Part shown: positions 7,739-16,700 of the stretch, one piece after another | How positions within the stretch are numbered: position 1 is the stretch's first letter | Layout of the letters: each line of letters begins with the position of its first letter | NCBI RefSeq assembly: GCF_047228935.1 | Contig: NZ_JBFEGG010000002.1 | Coordinates: 310,001 to 374,000, forward strand | Direction: 5' to 3' | DNA length: 64,000 nt | From: Ornithinibacillus sp047228935 | GTDB lineage: Bacteria; Bacillota; Bacilli; Bacillales; Amphibacillaceae | Program-made: the position numbers and the translations under genes | The notes under the pieces: generated by a model | Seen by the model: the letters and a program-made list of their open reading frames with translations, nothing else | What the model was told of the DNA's origin: nothing | Databases searched by the model: none

Positions 7739-9017
7739 AACACTTCGCCCCTCCATTAAAATCAACAATTTGGAATTGCGTCGGTAATGGCTCCACTTTA
7801 CATACACCTGTTTCTGGTAATTTCAGTTGAACCTGCCTTGCAGATTCTACATCCCCTGCAATAAAGGCCGCAATGGAACGTACTTGTTCATAGCCTGTAG
7901 CCAGTAGGAAAGTTGGTGCTCGACCGTAACTTTTAACACCAGCAATATAAAAATGCCTTTCCGGATGACGTAATTCTGCCTCTCCATGCGGTCTTACCGT
8001 ACCACAGCTGTGAAGATTCGGATCAATTAACGGTGCGAGTGCTGGTGTGCTTTCTACCGCTGGGTCCACCGCTAAACGGAGCTCACTTAAGAAAGTAAAA
8101 TCTGGTCTTGCACCTGTATTTACGATAATTTCATCTACACCACTTACTTCCTTACCTTCTGTAGAAATAATCGTATAGCCCTCACCACTCTGGAGGATCT
8201 CTTCCACGTAAAAACTAGAGAATACTTCCACTACGCCATTATTTACTATGTTGTGTGTTTTCGAACCAAGCTCCCCTCTTGCAGCTAACGCATCATTTTC
8301 TTCTCCACCAAACGCTTCTTGAACATGCTGTTTCCGGACAATCCAGGATAGCTTTGTTTCAGGATATTCTTCTTTAAGTTTCGCTAAATCAATTAATGTG
8401 TTTAATGCAGAGTGACCACTGCCGATGACAGCGATATGTTTCTTCTTAAAGGTTTCCGCTTCTCTTTTCACATTCGGGATAATGGTCGTTAGTTGTGATT
8501 TAAGCTCTTTATTACGCCATACCCCATCCGCAAAAGGTGGATTTGGGTTTTGCCACGTCCCACTCGCATCAATGATTGCTTTTGCTTCTATTTTCTTTGT
8601 CGTGCCATTTGAGGAAACATAAAGGACAAAAGGACTTTCCTCGCGAGAGTCTGACTTCATTTTATCTTTATTTTTTCTCGTAATGGCGGTAACTTCTGTA
8701 TGGTAAAGAATCTTCTCTGCAAACTCTGGGAGCTTGGAAAGTGGTTCTAAGTATTCTTTTACGAGCTCATTCCCAGTTGGGAGTTTTGTTGCTTCAGGCT
8801 CTGTCCATCCACTAGAAAGTAATAAGTTTTTAGCAACTGTATCGATGTTGAATTCCCAAGGTGAAAATAGTTGAACATGGCCCCATTCTAAAATATTACT
8901 GCCTGCTTGTGCTCCTTTTTCTACGACTAAAAAGTCCTCATTCCGTTCATAAAGCTGAGCCGCTGCTGCAAGACCAACCGGCCCTGCACCAATTACAACA
9001 GTAGGTAAACCGTTCAT
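7728..9017 (-). CDS. FAD/NAD(P)-binding flavoprotein monooxygenase with Cys-rich tail
   Basis: This 429-residue flavoprotein has an FAD-binding GAGPVGLAAA motif at about residues 10-20 and a second dinucleotide motif VIGSGHSALN near residue 198, the two-Rossmann layout of flavin-containing monooxygenases. It ends in GGAKCCGC, an exposed cysteine cluster that could bind As(III) or another soft metal. It lies 18 bases behind an ArsR gene and overlaps the GNAT gene, so all three are one operon. Proteins of this type are often annotated near ars genes, and ArsO is the nearest named relative I can suggest. No arsenite pump is present here. The substrate is unknown. Confidence 0.75.
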   Translation of the reverse strand: MNGLPTVVIGAGPVGLAAAAQLYERNEDFLVVEKGAQAGSNILEWGHVQLFSPWEFNIDTVAKNLLLSSGWTEPEATKLPTGNELVKEYLEPLSKLPEFAEKILYHTEVTAITRKNKDKMKSDSREESPFVLYVSSNGTTKKIEAKAIIDASGTWQNPNPPFADGVWRNKELKSQLTTIIPNVKREAETFKKKHIAVIGSGHSALNTLIDLAKLKEEYPETKLSWIVRKQHVQEAFGGEENDALAARGELGSKTHNIVNNGVVEVFSSFYVEEILQSGEGYTIISTEGKEVSGVDEIIVNTGARPDFTFLSELRLAVDPAVESTPALAPLIDPNLHSCGTVRPHGEAELRHPERHFYIAGVKSYGRAPTFLLATGYEQVRSIAAFIAGDVESARQVQLKLPETGVCKVEPLPTQFQIVDFNGGAKCCGC

Positions 9018-9035
9018 ACATTCATCCTCCTTTTT

Positions 9036-9374
9036 TTAACAGCCACAAGATACATCCGTATTATTAGAACTTTTACGGAATAAACAACATAATTCCTCAG
9101 ATAGCGTCTTATTCATGACCTCATGATTGATGGAATAATAATGCCAAGTGCCCTTCTTTTCTCTTTGAATCAAATCTGCTTGCATTAATATTTTCAAATG
9201 ATACGAAAGCTTCGATTGCGCCATCTCCATCTCTTCCTCTAAATCACATACACAGCAAGAGTCTTCTGTTGATACAGCTAATAAGTTTAGTAGCTTTAAC
9301 CGTTTCTCATCGGCTAAGGCTTTAAATATCTTTTCGTATTGCTGAAACGTTTCTTGCAATTCCGCTGTTGCCAT
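9036..9374 (-). CDS. arsR: ArsR/SmtB-family metalloregulator
   Basis: This 112-residue winged-helix repressor carries the arsenite-type site on the sensor helix as SCCVCDL (Cys40, Cys41, Cys43). The recognition helix is SKLSYHLKIL, followed by the wing EKKGTWHYY. Further cysteine pairs lie at 96-97 and at the C-terminus (SCGC). In the ArsR family, As(III) or Sb(III) binding at CxC releases DNA. It is the first gene of the operon with the flavoprotein and GNAT, is preceded by a good AAAGGAGGATATAA site, and is probably autoregulated through three palindromes upstream. It resembles the second ArsR at 18049-18378. Confidence 0.9.
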   Translation of the reverse strand: MATAELQETFQQYEKIFKALADEKRLKLLNLLAVSTEDSCCVCDLEEEMEMAQSKLSYHLKILMQADLIQREKKGTWHYYSINHEVMNKTLSEELCCLFRKSSNNTDVSCGC

Positions 9375-9393
9375 TTATATCCTCCTTTAATAC

Positions 9394-9469
9394 ATCAATT
9401 ATTTTTGATATTTAAAGTATACATCAAATATTTTTGATATACAACTATCTTAAATCAAATTTTTTTGAT
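9394..9469. promoter_or_regulatory. Three ArsR-type operator palindromes
   Basis: Three 16-bp sites read ATCAATTATTTTTGAT (9394-9409), ATCAAATATTTTTGAT (9423-9438) and ATCAAATTTTTTTGAT (9454-9469). They are spaced 29 and 31 bp apart, so roughly on one face of the helix. They lie between divergent arsR and the epimerase gene, and the same ATCAA-N6-TTGAT core recurs twice at the second arsR locus. The ATCAA/TTGAT form fits known ArsR operators. Binding itself is inferred. Confidence 0.8.
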
Positions 9470-9559
9470 ATTTTAATTATATTCCACTTCATAAAGGAAT
9501 AATGGTTACCTGTACCGAATTTATCTATAAAGAGAATCAAAAAGAAACGAGGGAAATCA

Positions 9560-10594
9560 ATGGATATTCTTGTCTTAGGGGGAACGCGTTTTTTAGGTAG
9601 GTTTATTGTGGAATACGCTTTGGAAAAAGGGCATAGTGTAACACTTTTTAATCGAGGGAATAACACAGATATCTTTCCAGATTTGGAGCAATTAATAGGA
9701 GATCGTAATGGTGAGTTAGAAGTGCTGCAAGGGAGAGCTTGGGATGCGGTGATTGACACTTCTGGGTTTATCCCGAAGCAGCTTGAGACTTCGGGTCGAG
9801 TACTAAAAGACGTGAACCATTATACATTTATTTCTACTTGTTCTGTTTATCAAAATAATGCTGACCCTGGAATCGATGAGGGTGGCGATGTTCTTACGTT
9901 ATCAGAGGAAAAGCTAGCAGAAATAACGAATAGCGAGGACAAAGCACAACTAGGGCAATTTTACGGACACCTAAAAGCAATGAGCGAGAAAACTATCGAG
10001 AAGGAGCTTCCGGGCAAGGTATTAACGATTCGTCCTGGTTTAATTGTAGGGCCATTTGATTATACCGATCGTTTTGCCTATTGGGTTAATCGTGTTGCAA
10101 AGGGTGGAGAAGTTCTTGCACCTGGAAGACCAGAGCGACCAATACAGTTCATCGATGTGCGCGATTTAGCTAAATGGACAGTTGAATTAGTAGAAAGAAA
10201 GGTTACAGGAACCTTCAATGCGCTAGGACCAGATTATGAACTGCCAATGAAGGAGTATCTGGAAGCTTCTAAAAAAGTTTCGAACAGTGATGCCACATTT
10301 ACATGGGTTCCTGAGAAATTTTTACTCGATAATGAGGTTGGTCCATGGGGCGAAATGCCACTTTGGGTTCCAGAGGATTTCCCTCTTGTTGAGGGAGAGC
10401 GACCTTGGAGAGGGTTTATGGCTTTTTCGAATAAAAAAGCAGTTGTTGAGGGGCTAACATTCACTCCTATCACAGAGACAGTTCAAGCTGTATTGGAATG
10501 GGAGAAAACCCGGGAGCCATCTGAACAGAAGCTAGCTGGAATGAAGCCGGAGCGTGAGGTAGAGTTGTTGAAGTTGTTTAAGGAAACAAAGTAA
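9560..10594 (+). CDS. NAD-dependent epimerase/dehydratase-family (atypical SDR) protein
   Basis: This 344-residue protein has an N-terminal Rossmann motif LVLGGTRFLGR (residues 4-14) and a mid-protein segment GHLKAMSEK in place of the usual YxxxK, as in atypical short-chain reductases related to CSP41 and isoflavone reductases. ATG 9560 follows a GAGGGAAA site. It is divergent from arsR and shares the 185-bp region with the ArsR operators; the outermost operator lies 90 bases from this start, so co-regulation is possible. The substrate is unknown. Confidence 0.8.
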   Translation: MDILVLGGTRFLGRFIVEYALEKGHSVTLFNRGNNTDIFPDLEQLIGDRNGELEVLQGRAWDAVIDTSGFIPKQLETSGRVLKDVNHYTFISTCSVYQNNADPGIDEGGDVLTLSEEKLAEITNSEDKAQLGQFYGHLKAMSEKTIEKELPGKVLTIRPGLIVGPFDYTDRFAYWVNRVAKGGEVLAPGRPERPIQFIDVRDLAKWTVELVERKVTGTFNALGPDYELPMKEYLEASKKVSNSDATFTWVPEKFLLDNEVGPWGEMPLWVPEDFPLVEGERPWRGFMAFSNKKAVVEGLTFTPITETVQAVLEWEKTREPSEQKLAGMKPEREVELLKLFKETK

Positions 10595-10634
10595 GACCTT
10601 AAAGATAACTTGGAAAAGATCAAAGGTGGGATAA

Positions 10635-11120
10635 ATGATGAAATCTATGTTTGAATATAACTGGCAAGTTCGTAATGAATGGTTTTCCTGGTGCGAGGAA
10701 GTACCAAAAGAGGAATTACTGAAGGAAAGAATTGGTGGTGTTGGCGGAATCCTTAAAACGCTTTATCATATCATCGATGTGGAATATAGCTGGATTTGCG
10801 AAATGCAAGGTCAAATACCGAAAAAACAAGAATTTCATGCGCCGTTCGAATCATGGGCTACACTAGAAAAAATGAAAGATCTATCTAATTTGTATCACCA
10901 AAAGGTAATAGATTTTGTCTTAGCATGGGACCCCAAGATGGAACAAGAGTATATTACCGAGCAAAATGCAGATGGAGAAATAGAGATTTTCAAGTTTGGG
11001 GAAATCATGCGTCACGTCATTGCACATGAAATACATCATATTGGTCAGTTATCTGTTTGGTCACGAGAATTAGGAAAAAAGCCCGTAACAGCCAATCTAA
11101 TCCGCAGGGGGTTGTTTTAA
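10635..11120 (+). CDS. DinB-family protein
   Basis: This 161-residue four-helix DinB-superfamily protein has a conserved helix-2 histidine (LKTLYHIIDVE) and a C-terminal metal-binding pattern HVIAHEIHHIGQL. These residues bind a divalent metal in characterised relatives. Two consecutive ATG codons at 10635 and 10638 are both acceptable behind AAAGGTGGG. The gene follows the epimerase gene by 40 bases and probably shares its transcript. The reaction is unknown. Confidence 0.8.
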   Translation: MMKSMFEYNWQVRNEWFSWCEEVPKEELLKERIGGVGGILKTLYHIIDVEYSWICEMQGQIPKKQEFHAPFESWATLEKMKDLSNLYHQKVIDFVLAWDPKMEQEYITEQNADGEIEIFKFGEIMRHVIAHEIHHIGQLSVWSRELGKKPVTANLIRRGLF

Positions 11121-11189
11121 CTAAAACAGCTTTAAGTGAAGCTAAAAGGTTATTTTGGGTGAAATTTTTTGTTGATTGGAGTATGTAAT

Positions 11190-12377
11190 GTGTTGAAATT
11201 TACTAGTTTTCGTTCCATTTGGTTAGGAAACGCGACCTCCGAATTAGGAGGTGCGCTGTTTACGGCTTGTATTTCCATATTAGTCTATGAATTAACGGGA
11301 TCTACTACAGCACTTGGGTCGGTGTGGCTAATCTATTACATCCCCTCTTTCTTCATGCAGCTTTTTATTGGGCCTTATATTGACCGGTTTAGCCGGAAGT
11401 GGATGATGATTCATTGCCAGCTAGTTCGTATGGTTCTAGCAGTGTTGTTATTACTTCTCCTCTCTTTTAATAGTTTTACGATTTCCTTTATATTTATCAT
11501 TCAGGTAATAGTTGGGCTGATTATGCCTATTTTTAGCCCCGCTAATCAAGCGATCCTCCCCACTGTTATGGAAAAAGAAAAGTTAGCTAAAGCTAACGCT
11601 TCTCTAGATAGCACCCGCCAAGTGATGGTGATTATGGGGCCAATTATAGCCGGATTTTTTGTAGATTATTTGGCGGTAGAATGGGTTTTACTTATCATTG
11701 CGGTTGCTTTTGCGTTGAGTGCTTTATTACTAGTTTTCGTAAAGGAAAACTATCAGAAATCAAGTGTAAGGAGACCTTGGATCAAAGAATTCCGCGAAGG
11801 TCTGGCGTCTTATTTTGAACATAAATTGATCGTTTGGCTTGGGGTGTTTTTCGGATTTGTTCAGTTCGGTGTTGGGGTAACGATTGTCACGACGATTCCT
11901 TATATAACAAGTATTTTAGAACAACCATACTCTGCTTACGGGATATTTATGGCTGGTTTTCCAATCGGTTACACGATCGGCGCTATCATTAATCGCCAGT
12001 TCTTGAATGTAAAAGGGATTGGCATTTTATTTACCGCTCTCTTTATTGGTGGATGTACGTATCTTGCATTAGGCTTTACTCCATGGTACACACTGGCTGT
12101 TCTGACGGAAGTAATTGCCGGAATGGTTATTGCGATTTTCAATATCTATAACATTACCTTAATCCAACAGGCAATCCCGAATCATCTCATGGGGAAGGTT
12201 ACTTCGGTGCGTTTATTAATTATGCGGACGATGCTGCCTCTGGGGATATTGTTTGCTACTTTGATTTCTCCTTACGTTAGTATTCGAACATTATATTTCG
12301 TAATTGGTAGTGTGATTTGTGTTACAGCAATTTCTGGTTATTTCTATTTAAAACAGAGAAATGTGGTAGTTACCTGA
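11190..12377 (+). CDS. MFS transporter, multidrug-type
   Basis: This integral membrane protein of about 395 residues has some 12 hydrophobic segments and belongs to the major facilitator superfamily, closest to the enterobactin/macrolide-type exporters (MFS_3). Motif-A-like sequence PYIDRFSRKWMM follows helix 2. The GTG at 11190 is chosen because TTGGAGT lies 8 bases upstream; in-frame TTG codons at 11169-11172 precede the site. No regulator is adjacent. The likely role is drug or metabolite efflux, with unknown substrate. Confidence 0.85.
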   Translation: MLKFTSFRSIWLGNATSELGGALFTACISILVYELTGSTTALGSVWLIYYIPSFFMQLFIGPYIDRFSRKWMMIHCQLVRMVLAVLLLLLLSFNSFTISFIFIIQVIVGLIMPIFSPANQAILPTVMEKEKLAKANASLDSTRQVMVIMGPIIAGFFVDYLAVEWVLLIIAVAFALSALLLVFVKENYQKSSVRRPWIKEFREGLASYFEHKLIVWLGVFFGFVQFGVGVTIVTTIPYITSILEQPYSAYGIFMAGFPIGYTIGAIINRQFLNVKGIGILFTALFIGGCTYLALGFTPWYTLAVLTEVIAGMVIAIFNIYNITLIQQAIPNHLMGKVTSVRLLIMRTMLPLGILFATLISPYVSIRTLYFVIGSVICVTAISGYFYLKQRNVVVT

Positions 12378-12469
12378 TTATGTTCAATCGATTCAAGGAT
12401 TTAGCGTTTTAATTTTCTAATTATGATACTATATAGTTGAAACACAGAATACATAAGGGGGATGTCTTC

Positions 12470-12697
12470 ATGACTAAAAAAAGTTACATCGCCTACTGGA
12501 TTATTGGGGTAATCATTGGACTATTTATTTTACCAGCCTTTTTAGAATGGTTAGGGGTTCCGTCATTTGCGGATGTCTTGGAATTGGTTTTCGGTGAACC
12601 GAATCTTGTTAATAGATTAATAGTAGGGGTATTGCTAGTAATCTCGTTAGTTTGGATTAGCCGGGTTATATATAAAGGTTATAAGAACATAGCCTAG
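12470..12697 (+). CDS. Small two-helix membrane protein
   Basis: This 75-residue protein has two hydrophobic helices (YWIIGVIIGLFILPAFL and RLIVGVLLVISLVWISRVIY) separated by an acidic loop. I do not recognise a family. ATG 12470 follows AAGGGGGATG at normal spacing; an in-frame TTG at 12437 has no such site. The gene ends 18 bases before the next methyltransferase gene, so the two are probably co-transcribed. Confidence 0.65.
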   Translation: MTKKSYIAYWIIGVIIGLFILPAFLEWLGVPSFADVLELVFGEPNLVNRLIVGVLLVISLVWISRVIYKGYKNIA

Positions 12698-12715
12698 CAG
12701 GGAGGAACATGACCT

Positions 12716-13561
12716 ATGAGCGACTGTAAAATCGAAACTATTGTGGGGTGTATGGGAACTACGGAAGAAACTTACCAAATCCAAAAGATTCAAACCGAAC
12801 ATCGGATTAGGCTAGTTGATTCTTGGAATATAAAAGCTGGAAGTAAAATCCTCGAAATCGGTTGTGGACAGGGTGATACTACAGCTGTGCTTGCATATTA
12901 TACTGGTGAAGAGGGCTTTGTTCAGGCAATTGATATTGGCTCTCCTGCATATGGAGCTCCAATTACTCTTGGGGAGTCCGCAGAATACTTGATGAATTCT
13001 GCGCTTGGTAAGCAGATTAAGATTGAATTTAATGTAGATGTATTATCTCCAGATGTTCATTTTCTTGAGCTTGAGTTTGATTATATTGTGTTTTCCCATT
13101 GTTCCTGGTATACGAAGTCTACCGATGAGCTGTTACAAATACTGAAGAAGGTTAAATCATGGGGCAAGCAACTTTGTTTTGCCGAGTGGAGCACTACCAT
13201 TAGTTCGATTGAACAGTACCCACATCTACTTGCGATTCTGATTCAGGCACAGTATGAATCTTTTAAAGAAGAAAGTGTCTCGAATGTAAGAACATTACTG
13301 ACTCCTAAAGATATCAGAGCGTTGGCTGAAGAAGCTGGATGGAATGTACAAGATGAAATAACGATCGATTCCCCTGAGTTACAGGATGGTAAGTGGGAAG
13401 TGGATATGCTTCTGTATGATGTTCATCAGGAATTAAATAAGCTAAATAACATGCCGGCTAAGTTAAAGGATTTGATTCGGTCTGAGGTTCAGTTGCTGGA
13501 GGCTGCTTTGGAAACTGGTGAGATTAAGCCGCTTTCTGTTTATAGTTTTATTGCGGAGTAG
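12716..13561 (+). CDS. Class I SAM-dependent methyltransferase
   Basis: The 281-residue enzyme has motif I ILEIGCGQGDTTAVLA at about residues 43-58 and the acidic residue of motif II in VQAIDIG. The region VFSHCSWYTKSTDELLQILK fits motif IV and the following helix. The C-terminal third is helical and probably forms the substrate lid. It lies directly behind a small membrane protein gene. The substrate is unknown. Confidence 0.85.
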   Translation: MSDCKIETIVGCMGTTEETYQIQKIQTEHRIRLVDSWNIKAGSKILEIGCGQGDTTAVLAYYTGEEGFVQAIDIGSPAYGAPITLGESAEYLMNSALGKQIKIEFNVDVLSPDVHFLELEFDYIVFSHCSWYTKSTDELLQILKKVKSWGKQLCFAEWSTTISSIEQYPHLLAILIQAQYESFKEESVSNVRTLLTPKDIRALAEEAGWNVQDEITIDSPELQDGKWEVDMLLYDVHQELNKLNNMPAKLKDLIRSEVQLLEAALETGEIKPLSVYSFIAE

Positions 13562-13587
13562 ATATAGGAAAATGAATATTCTTATTT

Positions 13588-13621
13588 GAAGGAGGATACA
13601 GTTTCTGTACCCTTCTTTTTA
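13588..13621 (+). terminator. Probable terminator after the methyltransferase
   Basis: GAAGGAGGATACAG pairs with CTGTACCCTTC (one bulge) across a three-base loop, followed by TTTTT. Confidence 0.6.
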
Positions 13622-13749
13622 ACTTTTAATGTATTCAATCGAGAAGAAGCGTGTTAAACTAACGAAAGTGAGATAATCTCTTCGTTAACTTCATTGTAGC
13701 AGCATACAGGATGACCTTTTTATTGACGTTACGGGAAAGGAATAAACCG

Positions 13750-14727
13750 ATGAGCATAATAACTGAGGATAGCAGGAATACCATGAATACTAAACAGCAT
13801 TCTACCTATATTTCATTATCTAGAGAAGAATGGTCTAATCTCTATACTAGTCCTCCTATTGATTTGTCCCAAATTGATATTAAAAATTTGCAAGGAATCG
13901 TAGGAACGCTAACGAAAGAGGAAATATATAAAATTTATTTACCACTAATTCAATACTTGTCTGTTAATATTCAGGCTACTAATTATTTGCATAAAGCTAG
14001 AAACGAATTTTTCAAGATGGATACGAAGAAGCTACCTTTTATTATCGGGGTTGCAGGAAGTGTTGCTGTCGGTAAAAGTACGACATCACGAATTCTTCAA
14101 TCGTTACTTTCTAATTTACCAGATAAACCAAAGGTAGATCTGGTGACTACTGATGGATTTTTATATCCTAATGCTGTTCTGAAAGCTAAAGGGTTATCTG
14201 ATAGAAAAGGGTTCCCGGAGAGCTACGACTTAAAAGCATTACTCGACTTTTTAACAGAAATTAAGTCTGGTAATCCATTTGTCCAAGCACCTGTTTATTC
14301 CCATTTACACTATGACATCTTGCCGGATGAATATCATGATATTTGTCAGCCAGATATTGTGATTATCGAAGGAATTAATGTGCTGCAGACACCTAAACCT
14401 GTTGGAGATAGTATTCCGAGCAGATTTGTATCGGACTTCTTTGATATTTCTATTTATGTCGATGCAGATGAACCGCATATTCTCGAGTGGTATTTGGAAC
14501 GATTTAAATTGTTAAAAGAGACTGCTTTCGCACGTCCAGAATCTTATTTCCATCGTTATGCGGATTTAACGGATACCGAAGCAGAGGCTACTGCAACAGA
14601 TATTTGGAATCGCATTAATAAAGTGAATTTAGAGGAAAATATTCTTCCTACTAAGTACCGTGCAGATATTATTATAGAGAAGAATCGTGAGCATGCGGTC
14701 GAGAGAGTTCGGGTTAGGAAGATTTGA
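13750..14727 (+). CDS. coaA: Type I pantothenate kinase
   Basis: This enzyme of about 325 residues phosphorylates pantothenate with ATP, the first step of coenzyme A synthesis, in the cytoplasm. The P-loop GVAGSVAVGKST is characteristic of prokaryotic type I kinases (PRK family). Further family hallmarks are TTDGFLYPN, the PESYD loop, PVYSHLHYD and IIEGINVLQ. I chose ATG 13750 behind GGGAAAGGAAT; an in-frame ATG at 13711 would add 13 residues without such a site. It is flanked by terminators, so it is monocistronic. Confidence 0.95.
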   Translation: MSIITEDSRNTMNTKQHSTYISLSREEWSNLYTSPPIDLSQIDIKNLQGIVGTLTKEEIYKIYLPLIQYLSVNIQATNYLHKARNEFFKMDTKKLPFIIGVAGSVAVGKSTTSRILQSLLSNLPDKPKVDLVTTDGFLYPNAVLKAKGLSDRKGFPESYDLKALLDFLTEIKSGNPFVQAPVYSHLHYDILPDEYHDICQPDIVIIEGINVLQTPKPVGDSIPSRFVSDFFDISIYVDADEPHILEWYLERFKLLKETAFARPESYFHRYADLTDTEAEATATDIWNRINKVNLEENILPTKYRADIIIEKNREHAVERVRVRKI

Positions 14728-14733
14728 TTAACG

Positions 14734-14758
14734 AGGCTGTCAAAGAAGACAGCCTTTT
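14734..14758 (+). terminator. Terminator after coaA
   Basis: AGGCTGTC (14734-14741) pairs with GACAGCCT (14748-14755) across a six-base loop and is followed by a short T-run. Confidence 0.75.
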
Positions 14759-15112
14759 CGATTTTAAAACAATTATTCTACCTTTAATTATAGTCACCTT
14801 ATTCTTCTCATTGGACCCTTTGTAACATTTCTGTAATACTTGTAACATTATACTCCTAAAATCTTAAACCTCCATCTCCTTAAATAAACATAGCGGCTCT
14901 TTATTGATGTTAATTTATAACAAATAGGATAATTCATTTCACGTAAACAAATTTATGACAACGTCAATTAACCACCATATAAATGAAAAAAATACCCATT
15001 CCGCAATTATAATAACTAGTTAACTTAATCTACTCTTAATATTGCATTAATAAAGTTTCTTGTAAAAACCCTTACAATAAAAGAGTAAACACTCTTGATA
15101 AGAAGGTGAAAA
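14759..15112. other. AT-rich intergenic region, no gene seen
   Basis: About 354 bp without a supported reading frame. It is very AT-rich and probably carries the promoter of the downstream methyltransferase gene. I could not identify a convincing -35/-10 pair, repeat or RNA element in it. Confidence 0.5.
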
Positions 15113-15817
15113 ATGATGAAAGAAACTATCTATGACTATGAAGATTTATTGGAAATGCTAGACTCACTTTTGAGAGAGCCTGCACAGTTTTGGGACAACT
15201 TTTACTCTGATCGGAAGAAGGGAATTCCTTTCTTCGTCAATTCTCCGGACGAAAATTTAGTATCTTATTTTGACAAAGAGATGATATCACCAGGTAAAGT
15301 TCTGGAACTTGGTTGTGGTCCGGGACGTAATGCAATCTATCTTGCACAAAGAGGGTGTAAGGTTGATGCCATAGATTTATCCGAAGAATCCATTAAATGG
15401 GCAAGAGAGCGTGCTGCCGAAAAACAAGTGGAAGTAAATTTTATTAACGAAGACATTTTTGGTTTTAATTTAGAAGAAGGTTCCTATGATATTGTTTATG
15501 ATTCAGGATGCTTTCATCATATTACACCCCACCGGAGGATGAGTTACATAGATTTGGTCAGAAAAGCTTTAAAACCTAATGGCTACTTTGCCATCACTTG
15601 TTTTCTTCAAGGCGGTCAGTTAGGTGGAGCAGAAATATCAGATTGGGAGGTTTATAGGTTACGTAGCCTTCAAGGGGGATTGGGTTATACAGAGGAGAAA
15701 TTAAGGGAGATATTTAAGGAATTTAAGGAACTTGAAATAAGAAAAATGATGGTCTTTGAACAACCTCATGCCCTATTTGGTGTACCAGACTTTTTGACTG
15801 CTATATTTCAAAAATAA
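15113..15817 (+). CDS. Class I SAM-dependent methyltransferase
   Basis: The 234-residue protein has motif I VLELGCGPGRNAIYLAQRG near residues 63-81, motif II VDAIDLSEESI and a motif IV region YDIVYDSGCFHHI. It resembles TehB/thiopurine-type small-molecule methyltransferases that act on tellurite, selenite or thiols, but the substrate is not proven. The N-terminal AQFWDNFYSDRKKGIPFF matches that group. Consecutive ATG codons lie at 15113 and 15116 behind AGAAGGTG. Monocistronic. Confidence 0.8.
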   Translation: MMKETIYDYEDLLEMLDSLLREPAQFWDNFYSDRKKGIPFFVNSPDENLVSYFDKEMISPGKVLELGCGPGRNAIYLAQRGCKVDAIDLSEESIKWARERAAEKQVEVNFINEDIFGFNLEEGSYDIVYDSGCFHHITPHRRMSYIDLVRKALKPNGYFAITCFLQGGQLGGAEISDWEVYRLRSLQGGLGYTEEKLREIFKEFKELEIRKMMVFEQPHALFGVPDFLTAIFQK

Positions 15818-15835
15818 GCCTCCTATAAGTTATAA

Positions 15836-16366
15836 TTGTATAAATCTATTAATTCAGTTCTTGCTGTATTAATTACGGGGGTTTTCATCCTGAGAATAAT
15901 AAAATATAGTTTACTTGTCATAGTAATAGTAGCAGTCGGAGCAATATGGTTCTTTAATATATCATTAACTTCTTTACCTACTACGTTTTCAAGCGTGTTA
16001 AAAGAAGAGCTTACCAATAATGATCATATTGTTTTCGATATTGATAATATTGACTATGAAAGAATTCAAAACTTAGAAATTAAAAAGGCATATGAGGGTG
16101 AACCTGTTTTAATTGAGGATAAGGATGCAATTCAATCCATTCTTAATAGGTTATTTCATAACGACTTACGCATTTATGATGGTGGTAGAATCGATTTTGA
16201 TAGTATCGAGTATGATTTATCAATCAACTTTTATGGTTATAATTATAGAATAATTGTTGGTGATGATTATATTCATAGTAATGAAGAGCTATACAAAGTT
16301 TTGGATGAACAGAACGATTTATATGATTATGTTGAATCGTTGTATTCCGAGAAAGAAAGCTTTTAA
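15836..16366 (+). CDS. Hypothetical membrane-anchored protein
   Basis: I do not recognise this protein. It has one or two N-terminal hydrophobic segments (IIKYSLLVIVIVAVGAIWFF) followed by about 125 polar residues with many Asp, Asn and Tyr, so a single-pass protein with an extracytoplasmic domain is likely. The start is unclear: TTG 15836 has no ribosome binding site, whereas a CTG at 15890 sits about 8 bases behind ACGGGGG and would give a cleaner membrane anchor. A stem-loop follows the stop. Confidence 0.55.
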   Translation: MYKSINSVLAVLITGVFILRIIKYSLLVIVIVAVGAIWFFNISLTSLPTTFSSVLKEELTNNDHIVFDIDNIDYERIQNLEIKKAYEGEPVLIEDKDAIQSILNRLFHNDLRIYDGGRIDFDSIEYDLSINFYGYNYRIIVGDDYIHSNEELYKVLDEQNDLYDYVESLYSEKESF

Positions 16367-16368
16367 TG

Positions 16369-16396
16369 TACCGATGACTTAGTTATCGGTATATTT
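16369..16396 (+). terminator. Stem-loop after the membrane-anchored protein
   Basis: TACCGAT (16369-16375) pairs with ATCGGTA (16385-16391), followed by a weak TATTT tract. Confidence 0.5.
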
Positions 16397-16496
16397 CCCT
16401 TATAGACATAACACTCTTGTCTACCCTTCTCACTCAATTAGTGGGTAAAGTAATCTGTTGACGACTTTACCCAACTAATCTCATTTAGTATGCTAA

Positions 16497-16637
16497 TTAG
16501 CAGCAACATGATTCTTCTTTCGCGTTAGAAGTTCCGCAACAAGAATCTTCATTTATTACTACTGCCTCTTTAGAATCGACACTACAACAGCTGGACGTTT
16601 TAACCTCTTGGGATGTTCCTTTTTTAATAAAGTTCAT
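16497..16637 (-). CDS. Cysteine-rich 46-residue peptide, putative metal/arsenic binder
   Basis: This reading frame is too short for most gene finders but has an excellent GAAAGGAGGTGATG site before ATG 16637. The peptide has seven cysteines in three clusters: SSCCS, DSCCGTS and a terminal ESCCC. The rest is Lys/Glu/Ser-rich with almost no hydrophobic core, as in metallothionein-like peptides. It lies 63 bases downstream of an M28 peptidase gene that is divergent from an ArsR gene, so it is probably derepressed by arsenic or a related thiophilic ion. I know of no named family for it. Sequestration of As(III), or a peptide substrate for the adjacent peptidase, are inferences. Confidence 0.75.
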   Translation of the reverse strand: MNFIKKGTSQEVKTSSCCSVDSKEAVVINEDSCCGTSNAKEESCCC

Positions 16638-16700
16638 TTTAACATCACCTCCTTTCATTATGGTTATAAATCCAAAAAAATTGATTTAATGTCGTTAGGT

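Noticed and set aside
16438..16478. Terminator for the cysteine-rich peptide gene
   Set aside because: A dyad is present (TTAGTGGGTAAAGT with its near-complement), but no T-run follows on either strand, so its role is unclear.
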